Assembly: GCA_002728135.1 (NCBI GenBank)
Contig: PBVE01000005.1
Coordinates: 124,001-188,000, forward strand
Length of the DNA: 64,000 nt
Direction: 5' to 3'
DNA from: Rhodospirillaceae bacterium
GTDB taxonomy: Bacteria; Pseudomonadota; Alphaproteobacteria; UBA828
The first letter of the stretch is position 1; every line of letters begins with the position of its first letter. A program made the position numbers and the translations under genes. The notes beneath the pieces are model-generated. The model was not told the origin of the DNA, made no database searches, and saw nothing but the letters and a program-made list of their open reading frames with translations. This document shows, piece after piece, positions 37,913 through 47,913 of the stretch.

Positions 37913-38569
37913 TTAATCATTTATTTTTTCATTCATTTCTAGAATATCTGTCAGACATTTTTGTGGATTTACTTCATTTGCTGATCGATCACGTGCTTCG
38001 TAGTATTCTGATTTGAGCTCTTTATTTGTTGTATTTTTTATATAAAAAACAATCTCAAATACGCATTCCTGAGACTTGTATTGCCAAACCTCTGCTGGAT
38101 ATTCTTTACGTCTTAGGCCTGGAAAACCAAGTAAAAGGCTGACTTTTTCAGTTGTTAAGCCAATAAAATTTTTAGGATAAATAATATTTTTATTTTTTTG
38201 TGTTGTAACTAGAGAGACGTTTTCAGAATTAAGCTCTGTATCTAGAATTTTTTGTTTTTTATGATATTTTTGCGAAACATTTACTTCAAAATCTTTAACA
38301 TTAATCTTTTTTAAATCATCTACTTTTAAAGTTATGTTTTCCTCATAGTTATTTGGTGGAAGTTGTTTATTGGGCTGTTCTTGTATAATAACCTTAGGAA
38401 ATGCTAGCTTTTCATAAACCTCTTTTTTAGTATTAATTAAGTCCCTACTCTGATTTGTACAACCACCCATAAAAATCAATGTGATCATTAGTGGTAAAGC
38501 CATTATTTGAATGCGATATAGATCAAATTTTATTAATCTTTTTTTATATAATTTAATCACATTTTTCAC
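37913..38569 (-). CDS. predicted lipoprotein of unknown function
   Basis: A 218-residue protein with a lipoprotein signal: basic N-terminus, hydrophobic stretch and lipobox MGGC (Cys37). The middle is Lys/Asn-rich and probably unstructured. The conserved-looking C-terminal part (about 135-215) reads FIGLTTEKVSLLLGFPGLRR, then EVWQYKSQECVFEIVFYI. That is reminiscent of BamE/SmpA-like lipoproteins, where a G-x-s-x-x-V-x-x-l-l-G-x-P motif recurs, but it is not a clear member. Alphaproteobacterial genomes often carry such a gene next to a PfkB kinase; function unknown. Confidence 0.7.
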   Translation of the reverse strand: MKNVIKLYKKRLIKFDLYRIQIMALPLMITLIFMGGCTNQSRDLINTKKEVYEKLAFPKVIIQEQPNKQLPPNNYEENITLKVDDLKKINVKDFEVNVSQKYHKKQKILDTELNSENVSLVTTQKNKNIIYPKNFIGLTTEKVSLLLGFPGLRRKEYPAEVWQYKSQECVFEIVFYIKNTTNKELKSEYYEARDRSANEVNPQKCLTDILEMNEKIND

Positions 38570-38702
38570 TTAAAATTCTAAATAAATATATCTTCTTCAC
38601 AAGATGTTTAATATAGCATTACCATTTTTAACGATCCTAATATAATTAAAAATTTATATTTTAAAACAATGTAATCAATATAATGAATGTGAGGTATTTT
38701 GC

Positions 38703-39692
38703 ATGGATGCAGAATCAAAAAATATTCTTACAATTGGAAATTCAATTGTTGATTTAATTTTCAAAGTAGACGAATCATTTTTACAAGAAAACGGATTAGT
38801 TAAAGGTGCGATGACGCTTGTAAATGTAAATGAATCTACTTTACTACGAGAAAAAGTAGATTGTGGCGTAGAAATTTCTGGGGGGTCTGCTGCTAACACA
38901 GCTGTTGGTATATCAAGCTTAGGAGGGAGAGTTAAATTTATAGGAAAAGTTAGTCAGGATAATTTGGGAAATGTTTTTAAAAAAAGCATAATTGAAACAG
39001 GAGTAAGATATACAACAGAACCATCAGTTTCTGATGCTTCTACTGCCAATTGTCTAGTGTTTGTTACACCTGATGGGGAAAGAACCATGTGTACATATTT
39101 AGGTTCTTGTGTTGAGTTAAATGAACAAGATATTGATAAAAACTCTGTTATAAGCTCCAAAATAACATACATTGAGGGATACCTCTGGGATCCAAATGGA
39201 GGCAAGGCCGCCCTGAAAAAAGTTTGTGCTTTAAATAAAGATTCTAATAGGCTTACATCTTTCTCCTTATCAGACTCATTATGTGTGGAGAGATATAGGG
39301 AAGATTTTCATGAACTTACAAAGAGTCATATAGACATTTTATTTTCTAATGAACAAGAAATTAAGGCACTTTACAAAACAAATAACTTTGATGAGGCTCT
39401 ATCATCTTCTAGGGGTGATTGTGATATAGTTATTGTTACAAGGGGGGCAAACGGGTCATTAATTTTAACAAGTGAGGAGGTTCATCAAATTAATCCTCCA
39501 AAAATTTCACAGATTATTGATACAACGGGAGCTGGTGATATGTATGCAGCTGGATTCTTGTATGGATATTCTAAAGGTTTTAGTGTTGCAAGATCTGGAA
39601 GACTTGGTTCATTAATGTCTGGTGAAATTATATCTCATATAGGTGCCAGACCAGAAAAAAACATTAAGGAATTTATAGAAGAAAGTGCATGA
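38703..39692 (+). CDS. adenosine kinase (PfkB family)
   Basis: A 329-residue ribokinase-type sugar/nucleoside kinase. It has GNSIVDLIFKVDESFL and SGGSAANTAVGISSLGGRV (PfkB signature 1) and DTTGAGDMYAAGFLYGYSKG (signature 2, with the catalytic Asp). The N-terminal pattern and LVFVTPDGERTMCTYLG resemble alphaproteobacterial adenosine kinases more than fructokinases. Substrate assignment is from family resemblance only. Confidence 0.85.
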   Translation: MDAESKNILTIGNSIVDLIFKVDESFLQENGLVKGAMTLVNVNESTLLREKVDCGVEISGGSAANTAVGISSLGGRVKFIGKVSQDNLGNVFKKSIIETGVRYTTEPSVSDASTANCLVFVTPDGERTMCTYLGSCVELNEQDIDKNSVISSKITYIEGYLWDPNGGKAALKKVCALNKDSNRLTSFSLSDSLCVERYREDFHELTKSHIDILFSNEQEIKALYKTNNFDEALSSSRGDCDIVIVTRGANGSLILTSEEVHQINPPKISQIIDTTGAGDMYAAGFLYGYSKGFSVARSGRLGSLMSGEIISHIGARPEKNIKEFIEESA

Positions 39693-39782
39693 TTAACTGA
39701 CCTAATGTTTCATTTTTTATATTAATATTAAAATGTATATTTCTTAAAGTTTGAGATACTATTGCGGAGCAATGATAAGTTT

Positions 39783-41093
39783 ATGGGGGAATTAGATAAA
39801 ACTAAGTTAATACAAAATACGAGTAATTCCCCCAATACTTGGAAAAAATCTATTTCAGTTTATTTTGATAAACGTATAGCTGTTATTTTTCTTCTTGGAT
39901 TTTCGAGTGGTTTACCATTAGCTCTAACTTTGGGAACATTATCTATTTGGCTCAGTAGGTCGGGAATAGATAAAACTACAATCGGCCTTTTTTCAGCTGT
40001 ATCACTTCCATATGTATTTAAATTTGTTTGGGCTCCTTTGATAGATCAAATCAAAATCCCATTTTTAACCAACCGCCTTGGGCGGAGGCGTGGGTGGGTT
40101 GTTTTTACTCAAATTGGATTAATATTAACTATAGCTCTTATGGGTGGAATTGATCCCATAACGAATCCTGGACTTTTAGCAATTATTGCTTTAGCAGTTG
40201 CTTTTTGCTCAGCAAGTCAATATATAGTTATCGATGCCTACAGAGTAGAGGTCCTCGAGGAAAATAAACTAGGGGCGGGTGCAGCATCTGTAGTTTTTGG
40301 ATATCGCGTAGGAATGTTAGCTTCTGGGGCTGGAGCACTTTATCTGGCAGATAGTGTTAACTGGGGATTAGTCTACTTAATTATGGCTTCTTTGATATTT
40401 GTTGGACTTATAACAATTCTTTTTTCCCCTGAACCCCTAACTCCAATAATCAAAAAAACAAACTCTGCTATTGATTGGTTAAAAGAAGCAATAATCGCTC
40501 CATTTTTTGATTTTATTAAACGTCCAGGATGGATAGTAATCTTATTATTTGTAATTTTTTACAAATTTGGCGACTCATTGGTTGGGGTAATGACAAATCC
40601 ATTCTTAGTAGAAACAGGTTTTACAAACTCTGAAATTGCTAATGTGGCTAAAATTTATGGTTTTGCTGCTACGATGATTGGATTTGCTGCTGGTGGAATA
40701 ATGATTGCCAAGTTAGGAATTTTAAATTCTTTGTGGGTCTGTGGTTTTTTACAATTAGTATCAAACCTACTATTTATTTTACAAGCTTCTGTTGGTCATG
40801 ATACTGCAATCCTTGCCGTCGTATTAGGTTTTGAAAATTTGGCAGGAGGTATGGGTACGGCAGCTTTTGTAGCCTATTTATCAAGTTTATGTAATGTAAG
40901 CTATACCGCTACACAATATGCCCTCTTGAGTGCTTTAATGGCAGCAGGTCGAACTTTTCTCTCTGTACCATCTGGGTGGTTTGCTGATATTTTAGGATGG
41001 GTTCCATTTTTTATTTTAACAACTGGTGCTGCTGTTCCTGGATTACTACTTTTAGGTTGGATCAGTTATAGAAAAAGCAAAGAATTTAAATAA
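39783..41093 (+). CDS. ampG: AmpG-like muropeptide MFS permease
   Basis: A major-facilitator transporter of about 436 residues with about 12 membrane segments. The N-terminal LLGFSSGLPLALTLGTLSIWL and FSAVSLPYVFKFVWAPLIDQ, followed by LGRRRGWV, are characteristic of AmpG, which imports GlcNAc-anhydroMurNAc peptides for recycling. This would fit with MltA, which produces such fragments. Start is uncertain: the ATG at 39783 is used, a TTG at 39762 is possible. Confidence 0.88.
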   Translation: MGELDKTKLIQNTSNSPNTWKKSISVYFDKRIAVIFLLGFSSGLPLALTLGTLSIWLSRSGIDKTTIGLFSAVSLPYVFKFVWAPLIDQIKIPFLTNRLGRRRGWVVFTQIGLILTIALMGGIDPITNPGLLAIIALAVAFCSASQYIVIDAYRVEVLEENKLGAGAASVVFGYRVGMLASGAGALYLADSVNWGLVYLIMASLIFVGLITILFSPEPLTPIIKKTNSAIDWLKEAIIAPFFDFIKRPGWIVILLFVIFYKFGDSLVGVMTNPFLVETGFTNSEIANVAKIYGFAATMIGFAAGGIMIAKLGILNSLWVCGFLQLVSNLLFILQASVGHDTAILAVVLGFENLAGGMGTAAFVAYLSSLCNVSYTATQYALLSALMAAGRTFLSVPSGWFADILGWVPFFILTTGAAVPGLLLLGWISYRKSKEFK

Positions 41094-41140
41094 AATTATA
41101 AACTTCTCTTATAATAGCTAAATTTTATCAATAGTGACTT

Positions 41141-41830
41141 TTATTTTTTATTATCCATTGAATATCCTGCAGACCTTACTGTACGAATAATATCTTTTTC
41201 ACCAGCTTTATTAAGACTTTTTCTGAGGCGGCGAATGTGAACATCTACAGTCCTACTTTCTATAAACACTTCATGTCCCCATACTTGGTCAAGAAGTTGC
41301 TCTCGTGTAAAAACTCTTTTAGGATGTTCCATAAAATGTCTTAAAAGCCTAAATTCAGTTGGTCCTAATCGAATATGCACACCATTTCTCATCACACGAT
41401 GAGCTACTAGATCCATTTCTATGTCACTAAATTTCAGAGTATTTTCTGAAAATGCTGGCCTTAAACGTCTTAATACTGCTCTAATACGAGCTAATAACTC
41501 ATTCGTTGAAAATGGTTTAACAACATAGTCATCTGCTCCATAGTCTAAACCACGAATTCTATCGTTTTCCTCACTTCTTGCTGTAAGCATTATAATTGGT
41601 ACGTTGCGTGCTAAGTCATTTCTTCTTACTCTACGACATACCTCTATGCCTGATAAATTGGGTAACATCCAATCTAGTATAATGATGTCAGGAAGGCGCT
41701 CATTAATTAATATAAGTGCCTCCTCTCCATTTATTGCCTCGATTACTTCAAACCCCTCACTTTCAAGATTATATCTTAAAAGAGTTAACAAAGATGACTC
41801 ATCTTCAACAATTAAGGCTAATTTTTTCAA
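41141..41830 (-). CDS. phoB: phosphate regulon response regulator PhoB
   Basis: OmpR-family regulator, 229 residues. The receiver domain has the acidic pair EDESS near the N-terminus, the phospho-acceptor Asp in IIILDWMLPN, Thr in MLTARSEE and the Lys in VKPFS. The winged helix has RLLRHFMEHPKRVFTREQLL and VDVHIRRLRKSLN. Last gene of the pst group; convergent with ampG. Confidence 0.96.
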   Translation of the reverse strand: MKKLALIVEDESSLLTLLRYNLESEGFEVIEAINGEEALILINERLPDIIILDWMLPNLSGIEVCRRVRRNDLARNVPIIMLTARSEENDRIRGLDYGADDYVVKPFSTNELLARIRAVLRRLRPAFSENTLKFSDIEMDLVAHRVMRNGVHIRLGPTEFRLLRHFMEHPKRVFTREQLLDQVWGHEVFIESRTVDVHIRRLRKSLNKAGEKDIIRTVRSAGYSMDNKK

Positions 41831-41836
41831 ATTGTA

Positions 41837-42562
41837 TTAATCTTTCGTTTGTGAATTAGGCATATCAGTTAGTTCTATGGCGTCAGTTTCACCTTTTGGA
41901 CGATTTTCTTTAACCGTTTTTCCATAAACAAGAAAATTGATCGTTTCTGCCATATTAGTTGCATGATCACCTACACGTTCAATATTTTTTGCTACAAACA
42001 ATAAATTTGTACATGGAGTAATATTTCGGGGATCTTCCATCATATAAGTAACTAATTCTCTTAAGAGTGAGTTATACATTTCATCTACTTCTTCGTCTCT
42101 CCTCCATACTTCCATAGCACGCTCGGCATCTCTTTCCAAAAATGCATCTAAAACATCCTTAATCATTTTTTGAACTATTTGTGCCATCCTGGATACTGCA
42201 GAAACTGGTCTAATAGGTTCATATTGACTAAGTGCATGGGCACGTTTTGCTACATTTGCAGCATGATCCCCTATGCGTTCAAGGTCACTTGATATTTTTA
42301 ATGCTGCGGTTATTAGCCTAAGGTCTACCGCCATTGGTTGGCGGAGAGCTAAAATACGAATAACTTGATTGTTTATATCTTCTTCTATCTCGTCAGCTTT
42401 TTTATCATCATTTACTACTGAGTCAGCAAGTTGACTATCCCTATTTACGAGGGAGGCAATAGCTTTTGAGAGCTGTTCTTCTATGAATCCACCTAGGTGG
42501 ACGATGCTATTTGAAATACGATCTAGTTCTTCGTCATACGTTTTGACGATGTGATCTGTCAC
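41837..42562 (-). CDS. phoU: phosphate signalling protein PhoU
   Basis: A 241-residue protein of two PhoU helical bundles, each with an E/DxxxD-type metal motif (KADEIEEDINNQVIRIL and RRDEEVDEMYNSLLREL). It conveys Pst transport status to PhoR. Located between pstB and phoB, 6 bases from phoB. Confidence 0.97.
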   Translation of the reverse strand: MTDHIVKTYDEELDRISNSIVHLGGFIEEQLSKAIASLVNRDSQLADSVVNDDKKADEIEEDINNQVIRILALRQPMAVDLRLITAALKISSDLERIGDHAANVAKRAHALSQYEPIRPVSAVSRMAQIVQKMIKDVLDAFLERDAERAMEVWRRDEEVDEMYNSLLRELVTYMMEDPRNITPCTNLLFVAKNIERVGDHATNMAETINFLVYGKTVKENRPKGETDAIELTDMPNSQTKD

Positions 42563-42612
42563 GTTTCTTCCTCCTATTTTTTAATAAATATTAAGCGGCA
42601 TATATTGCAATT

Positions 42613-43395
42613 TTATCCAAAACGTCCTGTGATATAGTCCTGTGTTCTCTTCTCAACAGGGTTTGTAAATATTTTTTCTGTTTCAGCAAATTCTATAATT
42701 TCTCCTAAGTGAAAAAATGCTGTATATTGTGACACGCGAGCTGCTTGTTGCATATTGTGTGTGACTATTACTATTGTGTAATGGTCTTTAAGTTCATCTA
42801 TTAATTCTTCTACTTTTGCTGTTGCAATAGGGTCAAGAGCAGAACATGGTTCATCCATAAGAATGACCTCAGGGCTGATGGCTATTGCTCTAGCAATACA
42901 AAGTCGCTGTTGCTGACCCCCAGAAAGGCTAGTTCCTGGTGAATTTAGACGATCAGATACCTCATCAAATAACCCAGCTCGAAGAAGACTTTGTTCAACT
43001 ATAATATCCAATTCATGGCGATTATTTGTTAATCCGTGAATACGTGGTCCATATGCAACGTTATCATAGATAGATTTAGGAAATGGATTTGGCTTCTGAA
43101 ACACCATACCGATCCTTGCCCTAAGTTCCACTACATCAACATCTTTAGAGTATATATCGCGCTGATCAAGTGAAACATCGCCACTTACTTTACAACTGTC
43201 TATTGTATCGTTCATACGATTTAAACAGCGAAGAAAAGTAGATTTTCCACATCCAGATGGGCCAATAAGAGCTGTTACTTGGTTTGCTGCAATATCAAGA
43301 TTAATTTTTTTAAGGGCTTGTTTATCACCATAAAATACATCTACGTTCTGAGCACGCATTCTAATTTGCTTAGATATTTCAGTTTGTGAATTCAA
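42613..43395 (-). CDS. pstB: phosphate ABC transporter ATP-binding protein PstB
   Basis: ATPase of the high-affinity phosphate importer. The 260-residue protein has Walker [11 protein letters not shown]-loop [20 protein letters not shown], signature [14 protein letters not shown] and Walker [14 protein letters not shown]. The sequence [12 protein letters not shown] is specific for PstB. Confidence 0.98.
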   Translation of the reverse strand: MNSQTEISKQIRMRAQNVDVFYGDKQALKKINLDIAANQVTALIGPSGCGKSTFLRCLNRMNDTIDSCKVSGDVSLDQRDIYSKDVDVVELRARIGMVFQKPNPFPKSIYDNVAYGPRIHGLTNNRHELDIIVEQSLLRAGLFDEVSDRLNSPGTSLSGGQQQRLCIARAIAISPEVILMDEPCSALDPIATAKVEELIDELKDHYTIVIVTHNMQQAARVSQYTAFFHLGEIIEFAETEKIFTNPVEKRTQDYITGRFG

Positions 43396-43460
43396 TTTCT
43401 CTCCATATAAACTAAATCATTATTATTCTTGTAACTCATTGGTTATAATTTTAATCTTTC

Positions 43461-44762
43461 TTACCAACGAATTTCAAATTTTTGTCTTAAATATATTGCT
43501 AATGCATTCATGACAATTAAGAAAGCCAATAGCACCATTATTGCAGCAGATGTTTTCTCAATAAATCCACGTTCTGGACTATCTGCCCATAGAAAAACTT
43601 GAACAGGTAGAACTGTTGCCGCATCTAGTGGACCTCCTGGTGTATCAACAATAAATGCAACCATACCTATCATTAGAAGGGGCGCAGTTTCACCTAATGC
43701 TTGAGCCATTCCTACAATAGTACCTGTTAATATACCGGGAAGTCCTAGAGGTAGAACATGATGTGTGACAACCTGAAGTCTTGAGGCTCCAACACCGTAG
43801 GCAGCTTCTCTTATTGAAGGTGGGACAGCTTTTAATGCAGCTCTAGTTGCTATAATGATAACAGGAAGAGTCATTAACATTAATGTTAAGCCTCCCACTA
43901 TAGGTGCTGATCTTGGTAAATGAAAAACCTGAATAAAAATTGCTAGTCCAAGTAAGCCAAAAACTATAGACGGTACAGCAGCTAAATTATTAATATTAAC
44001 CTCTATAAAGTCAGTAAAGCGATTTTTTGGTGCGAATTCTTCAAGATATACAGCTGTAGCTACTCCAATTGGAAATGCTAAAGCTAGTGTGATTATTAGT
44101 GTAAATAAGGAACCCATTAGAGCACCACCAATACCTGCTGCTTCTGGTTCTCGAGAGTCTGAGTTTGTAAAAAATGAAAAATTAAAGACACCTCTTACAG
44201 CATTATTATCATAAAAGGTATCAATCCATTTCAGCTGCTTATTGTTAAGACGACGTTGGTTTTAATCAACATCTCTGGGGATTTGGTTTTTATGAAGTAA
44301 ATCTACATCTGTTCCTGCGGTTAGCCATACAGTTTGTTTGGTTCCAATTACATTATTATTATTTAGAACTATATCTCTCAGTTCAAAGCGAGCTGTCTTG
44401 CTTATTAATTTTATTAATGATCTTTTGTCCTTACGATCTGTAATTTCTGGAAAAACAGAAAATAATGATTGTCTTAAGATTTTTCCATAATTTGCAGAGT
44501 ATATTGCCTCATAGTTTTTTTTGCCGTCTGGAATCAAAATTTTTTCATCAAAATTTACCTCTATTGCTAACTGCGTCGAGGTAAAAGCAGGGTAGCCCTT
44601 ACTTATAATGCTAACTAACAGTATTCCTAGCATTACAAGTGCAATACATACAGCTGCTAAACCAAAATACTTAAAACGTTTTTCCGCTCTGTATCTTCTT
44701 TTAATACGTTTTTGTGTTTGAGAAGAATTTTGCCAGTTTTTAGGAGTATTGATATCAGTCAT
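43461..44762 (-). pseudogene. pstA: phosphate ABC transporter permease PstA, interrupted by an in-frame TAA
   Basis: One reading frame from ATG 44762 to 43461 encodes a 433-codon PstA with the alphaproteobacterial N-terminal extension (DUF3333-like, RYRAEKRFKYFGLAAV with a membrane segment). The permease domain has YLEEFAPKNRFTDFIEVNIN and GVGASRLQVVTHHVLPLGLP. At codon 167 (44264-44262) the frame reads TAA: QIPRDVD-stop-NQRRLNNKQLKWIDTF, while the same frame and the expected sequence continue on both sides, with no shift. It is either a real nonsense mutation or a base error. The start overlaps the pstC stop by eight bases. If real, the Pst importer encoded here would lack a full PstA. Confidence 0.85.
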
Positions 44763-46170
44763 ATTGTTCTCGATACCTTCGTGAAACATATAGAGCTACA
44801 ATATTTAAACCCAGAGTACTTACAAATAACACTAAACCTAATGCAAAAGCTGCCAAGGTTTTAGCACTATCAAATTCTTGGTCTCCTACAAGTAAGGTTA
44901 CAATTTGTACAGTCACAGTAGTGACAGAGTTTAAAGGGTTTGCCGTTAGATTAGCAGCAAGGCCTGCTGCCATTACAACGATCATAGTTTCGCCAATAGC
45001 CCTACTAATAGCAAGTAAGCACGCTGCAACTATACCTGGCAAAGCTGCGGGAATAACCACTTTTTTAATTGTCTCAGAATGAGTTGAACCTAAAGCCAAT
45101 GACCCTTCTCTTAAACTTTTGGGAACGGCTACTATCGCATCATCAGATAAAGATGAAACGAATGGTATAATCATTATTCCCATTACAATTCCGGCAGCCA
45201 AAGCACTTTCTGATGCAACTGTAAGACCAAGCTCAGTACCAAAACCTCTAATTGCAGGTGCTATGGTTAGTACGGCAAAAAAACCATAAACTACGGTAGG
45301 AATTCCAGCAAGAATTTCCAAGATAGGTTTTACTGTTTTTCGGAAACGAGGGCTAGCGAATTCAGCCATATATATGGCTGAGAAAAGTCCTATTGGTAGA
45401 GCTACAAGCATGGCAACGATTGTTATGGTCAAGGTTCCAGTAAAGAGTGGAATAGCCCCAAACGAACCAGATGAACCAACTTGATCGTCCCTAATTGCAG
45501 TTTGTGGACTCCAATGACTACCAAATAAGAAATCCCAAAAAGATATTTGACCAAAAAAGCGAATAGACTCGAATAAAACCGAAAGCACTATTCCTACAGT
45601 TGTGATTATTGCAATAGTTGAGCATATAAAAAGGAAAACTTTAACAGCAAATTCAACATAATTTCGAGCTTTCAATGTTGGTGAAATACGCTTCCATGCC
45701 CATAAAAAAGAAGCAATTGAAAAAGAAAGACCTGCTGCTAAAACTGATGCTCTAAAAGTTAACTGAAGACTTTCATAGTGATCTGCAGCATTTAGAAGGA
45801 TGTCAGAGCTTTTACCACGACCAAAGCTGGATCCTGATGCAATGTTTTTTACATCATTTATAAGAAGTTCTATTTGTACCGAATCTAGATCTGCAATACT
45901 TGAGCCAAAGTGTGCTAATAGAAGGGCGTTAAGGATTTGTTGTTCTAATGCTAACCATAAAACTATTATTATAAAAGCTGGTATTGCACACCACATAGCA
46001 ACATAAGAGCCATGAAAGTTTGGCATAGAGTGGAGTTTTTTTGTTTTTTGTCGAGATATAGATACAGCCCGTCGCCGGCCCACGAAAAAACCAATCGCAC
46101 ATAAAATCAATGTTGTGATTATTAAGATAGTAAGCTGCACGGCCGTATTATGCTCCTCTAAAATTTTCAA
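44755..46170 (-). CDS. pstC: phosphate ABC transporter permease PstC
   Basis: Membrane permease, 471 residues, longer than E. coli PstC because of the alphaproteobacterial N-terminal region (two membrane segments and a soluble loop up to about 190). The transport domain has TGTLTITIVAMLVALPIGLFSAIYMAEFA, GIPTVVYGFFA and the EAA-like loop SLREGSLALGSTHSETIKKVVIP. First gene behind the Pho box. No pstS lies between phoR and pstC. Confidence 0.96.
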   Translation of the reverse strand: MKILEEHNTAVQLTILIITTLILCAIGFFVGRRRAVSISRQKTKKLHSMPNFHGSYVAMWCAIPAFIIIVLWLALEQQILNALLLAHFGSSIADLDSVQIELLINDVKNIASGSSFGRGKSSDILLNAADHYESLQLTFRASVLAAGLSFSIASFLWAWKRISPTLKARNYVEFAVKVFLFICSTIAIITTVGIVLSVLFESIRFFGQISFWDFLFGSHWSPQTAIRDDQVGSSGSFGAIPLFTGTLTITIVAMLVALPIGLFSAIYMAEFASPRFRKTVKPILEILAGIPTVVYGFFAVLTIAPAIRGFGTELGLTVASESALAAGIVMGIMIIPFVSSLSDDAIVAVPKSLREGSLALGSTHSETIKKVVIPAALPGIVAACLLAISRAIGETMIVVMAAGLAANLTANPLNSVTTVTVQIVTLLVGDQEFDSAKTLAAFALGLVLFVSTLGLNIVALYVSRRYREQYD

Positions 46171-46220
46171 AGGCCGGCTGATAGTAAAATTATCTATGAA
46201 TAAGAATTTACAATAAGAAT

Positions 46221-46238
46221 GTTACAGATTTGTGACTA
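46221..46238 (-). promoter_or_regulatory. Pho box upstream of pstC
   Basis: On the reverse strand TAGTCAC-AAAT-CTGTAAC: two 7-base half sites in direct repeat separated by four bases, the 7-4-7 layout of PhoB boxes (CTGTCAT/C type). It lies 51 bases before the pstC start and after the phoR stop (46251), so it should drive pstC-pstA-pstB-phoU-phoB. Confidence 0.8.
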
Positions 46239-46250
46239 CTCGATTAATTT

Positions 46251-47687
46251 TTAAGACTCAATAATATTTTTAATTAAACTTATATTTTTTTCTGGGGCTG
46301 GCTTAAGAAACACAGTGAAAGTACTACCTACTCCCTCCTCGCTTTCAATTGTTAGAGCTCCTCTATGCTTATTAATTATGTGTTTCACTATCGCAAGACC
46401 AAGACCAGTACCTCCAAGCTCACGCGAGCGGGCAGTATTAATACGGTAAAATCTTTCTGTTAATCTTGGTATATGTTCCCGTGCAATACCATCCCCATTA
46501 TCTTTGATTATTATTGCTATAGCTCCAGATTCAGATGATTGCCATCCAAAAGTTGGTGGGATTTTAGACTGAAAACTTGTTTTTATTGAAACAACACTAT
46601 CGGGATTTCCATATTTAATAGCATTTGAGACAAGGTTATAAAAAAGCTGTATGAGTTCTTCTTTGTTTCCAAGCACATCGTGAGAACTTGAAGAAAGGTC
46701 AAGATTTAAAGAAACATTTCTCTTATGGGCATGCCATTTCAATTGATCTCGTACGGATTCTAGGATGATGGGAAGATTGGCTCTTTCTTTTGGAGGAGTG
46801 TGTTCATCCATCTCAATTCGAGATAATGATAAGAGGTCATCAACTAAACTTGACATCCTCTGAGCATGACTCTCCATTATTTCTAAAAATTTATCACGGG
46901 CATCTGCGTCATCGCGAGCAGGCCCACGAAGTGTCTCTATGAATCCTATTAGTGTTGCTAGAGGGGTACGAATTTCATGACTAGCATTTGCTATAAAATC
47001 AACTCGCATTTGGTCTGCTCTTTGAATTGATGTGAGATCCACGAGAGCAATCATCAGTGCAGTTCCATCCCTTGCAGGTCTTTCAAGTGGTACAACTCTT
47101 GCAAAAAATAATCTCTCTACGGGTGTTGGTAGAGTAAATTGAATATCTCTCCCTGTATGATTCTGGATAGCAAAATCTAGTGCATCAAGAAGATTTGGGT
47201 TACGCATAACAGTCGCCAAATCACGATTTTCTAGATTTTCACCAAACAGTGATTTAGCTGCTTCATTTGCTCTTACTATTCCTCTTTCAATATTGAGTTG
47301 AAGGAGTGGCCCTGGTAATGCATCTAGTGCAATTTCCAGCTCCTCAAAATCTCCTTCACGGCGACGTATCCGCCCTTTCGCAGCATTATTAGAGTTTTGA
47401 ATTGCTAAGTTTAATTCTTTGCCGAGACTAGTGCGTAATTTTTTAAAAGGATGTGAGTTTTCAGTATTTTTTCTTCTAGATACTTGTTGAAGAACAGCAA
47501 CAAAATCAGACATAAACATCCAGATACCAAAGCCAAAAATTGCCGTCAAAATCCCCCAAGTAGCTAATGCTGCAGCAGCTCCAATATACCCTAATGAGCC
47601 CAATAATATAAATGCTGATGCTAGTGTCGCAGCTCCTATAGTGGTTCCTTTCAGAACCCTTGAAAATAAGGTTTTAGGTACTTGCAT
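46251..47687 (-). CDS. phoR: phosphate regulon sensor histidine kinase PhoR
   Basis: A 478-residue membrane kinase with two N-terminal membrane segments (about 15-60), a PAS-like domain (about 120-220), HisKA with the phospho-acceptor His in FIANASHEIRTPLATLIGFI, and the HATPase part with N-box LVSNAIKYGNP, IIIKDNGDGIAREHIP and GGTGLGLAIVKHI. Followed, after an 80-base gap with a Pho box, by the pst-phoUB genes. Confidence 0.95.
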   Translation of the reverse strand: MQVPKTLFSRVLKGTTIGAATLASAFILLGSLGYIGAAAALATWGILTAIFGFGIWMFMSDFVAVLQQVSRRKNTENSHPFKKLRTSLGKELNLAIQNSNNAAKGRIRRREGDFEELEIALDALPGPLLQLNIERGIVRANEAAKSLFGENLENRDLATVMRNPNLLDALDFAIQNHTGRDIQFTLPTPVERLFFARVVPLERPARDGTALMIALVDLTSIQRADQMRVDFIANASHEIRTPLATLIGFIETLRGPARDDADARDKFLEIMESHAQRMSSLVDDLLSLSRIEMDEHTPPKERANLPIILESVRDQLKWHAHKRNVSLNLDLSSSSHDVLGNKEELIQLFYNLVSNAIKYGNPDSVVSIKTSFQSKIPPTFGWQSSESGAIAIIIKDNGDGIAREHIPRLTERFYRINTARSRELGGTGLGLAIVKHIINKHRGALTIESEEGVGSTFTVFLKPAPEKNISLIKNIIES

Positions 47688-47913
47688 AAAACACTCCAGC
47701 GGAGTTTTATAAAGGAAATATTATCTTAAATAACAGTATTATAGAAATTAGATTAATTCTGTATTATTTGAATATGAAAAATACAAATAGAGCATTATTA
47801 ACTTTTAGTGACTCTTTTTATCGACTTAGTATTGTATGCATATGTTAGAAAATTAATTTGAATTTACTTAATATAGCTGAATTAACTTTTTTTTCAAAAT
47901 ATGTTGATTAGGA

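Noticed and set aside
41094-41140. Terminator hairpin between ampG and phoB
   Set aside because: The 7-bp inverted repeat (ATTATAA/TTATAAT) is made only of A and T and is too weak to call.
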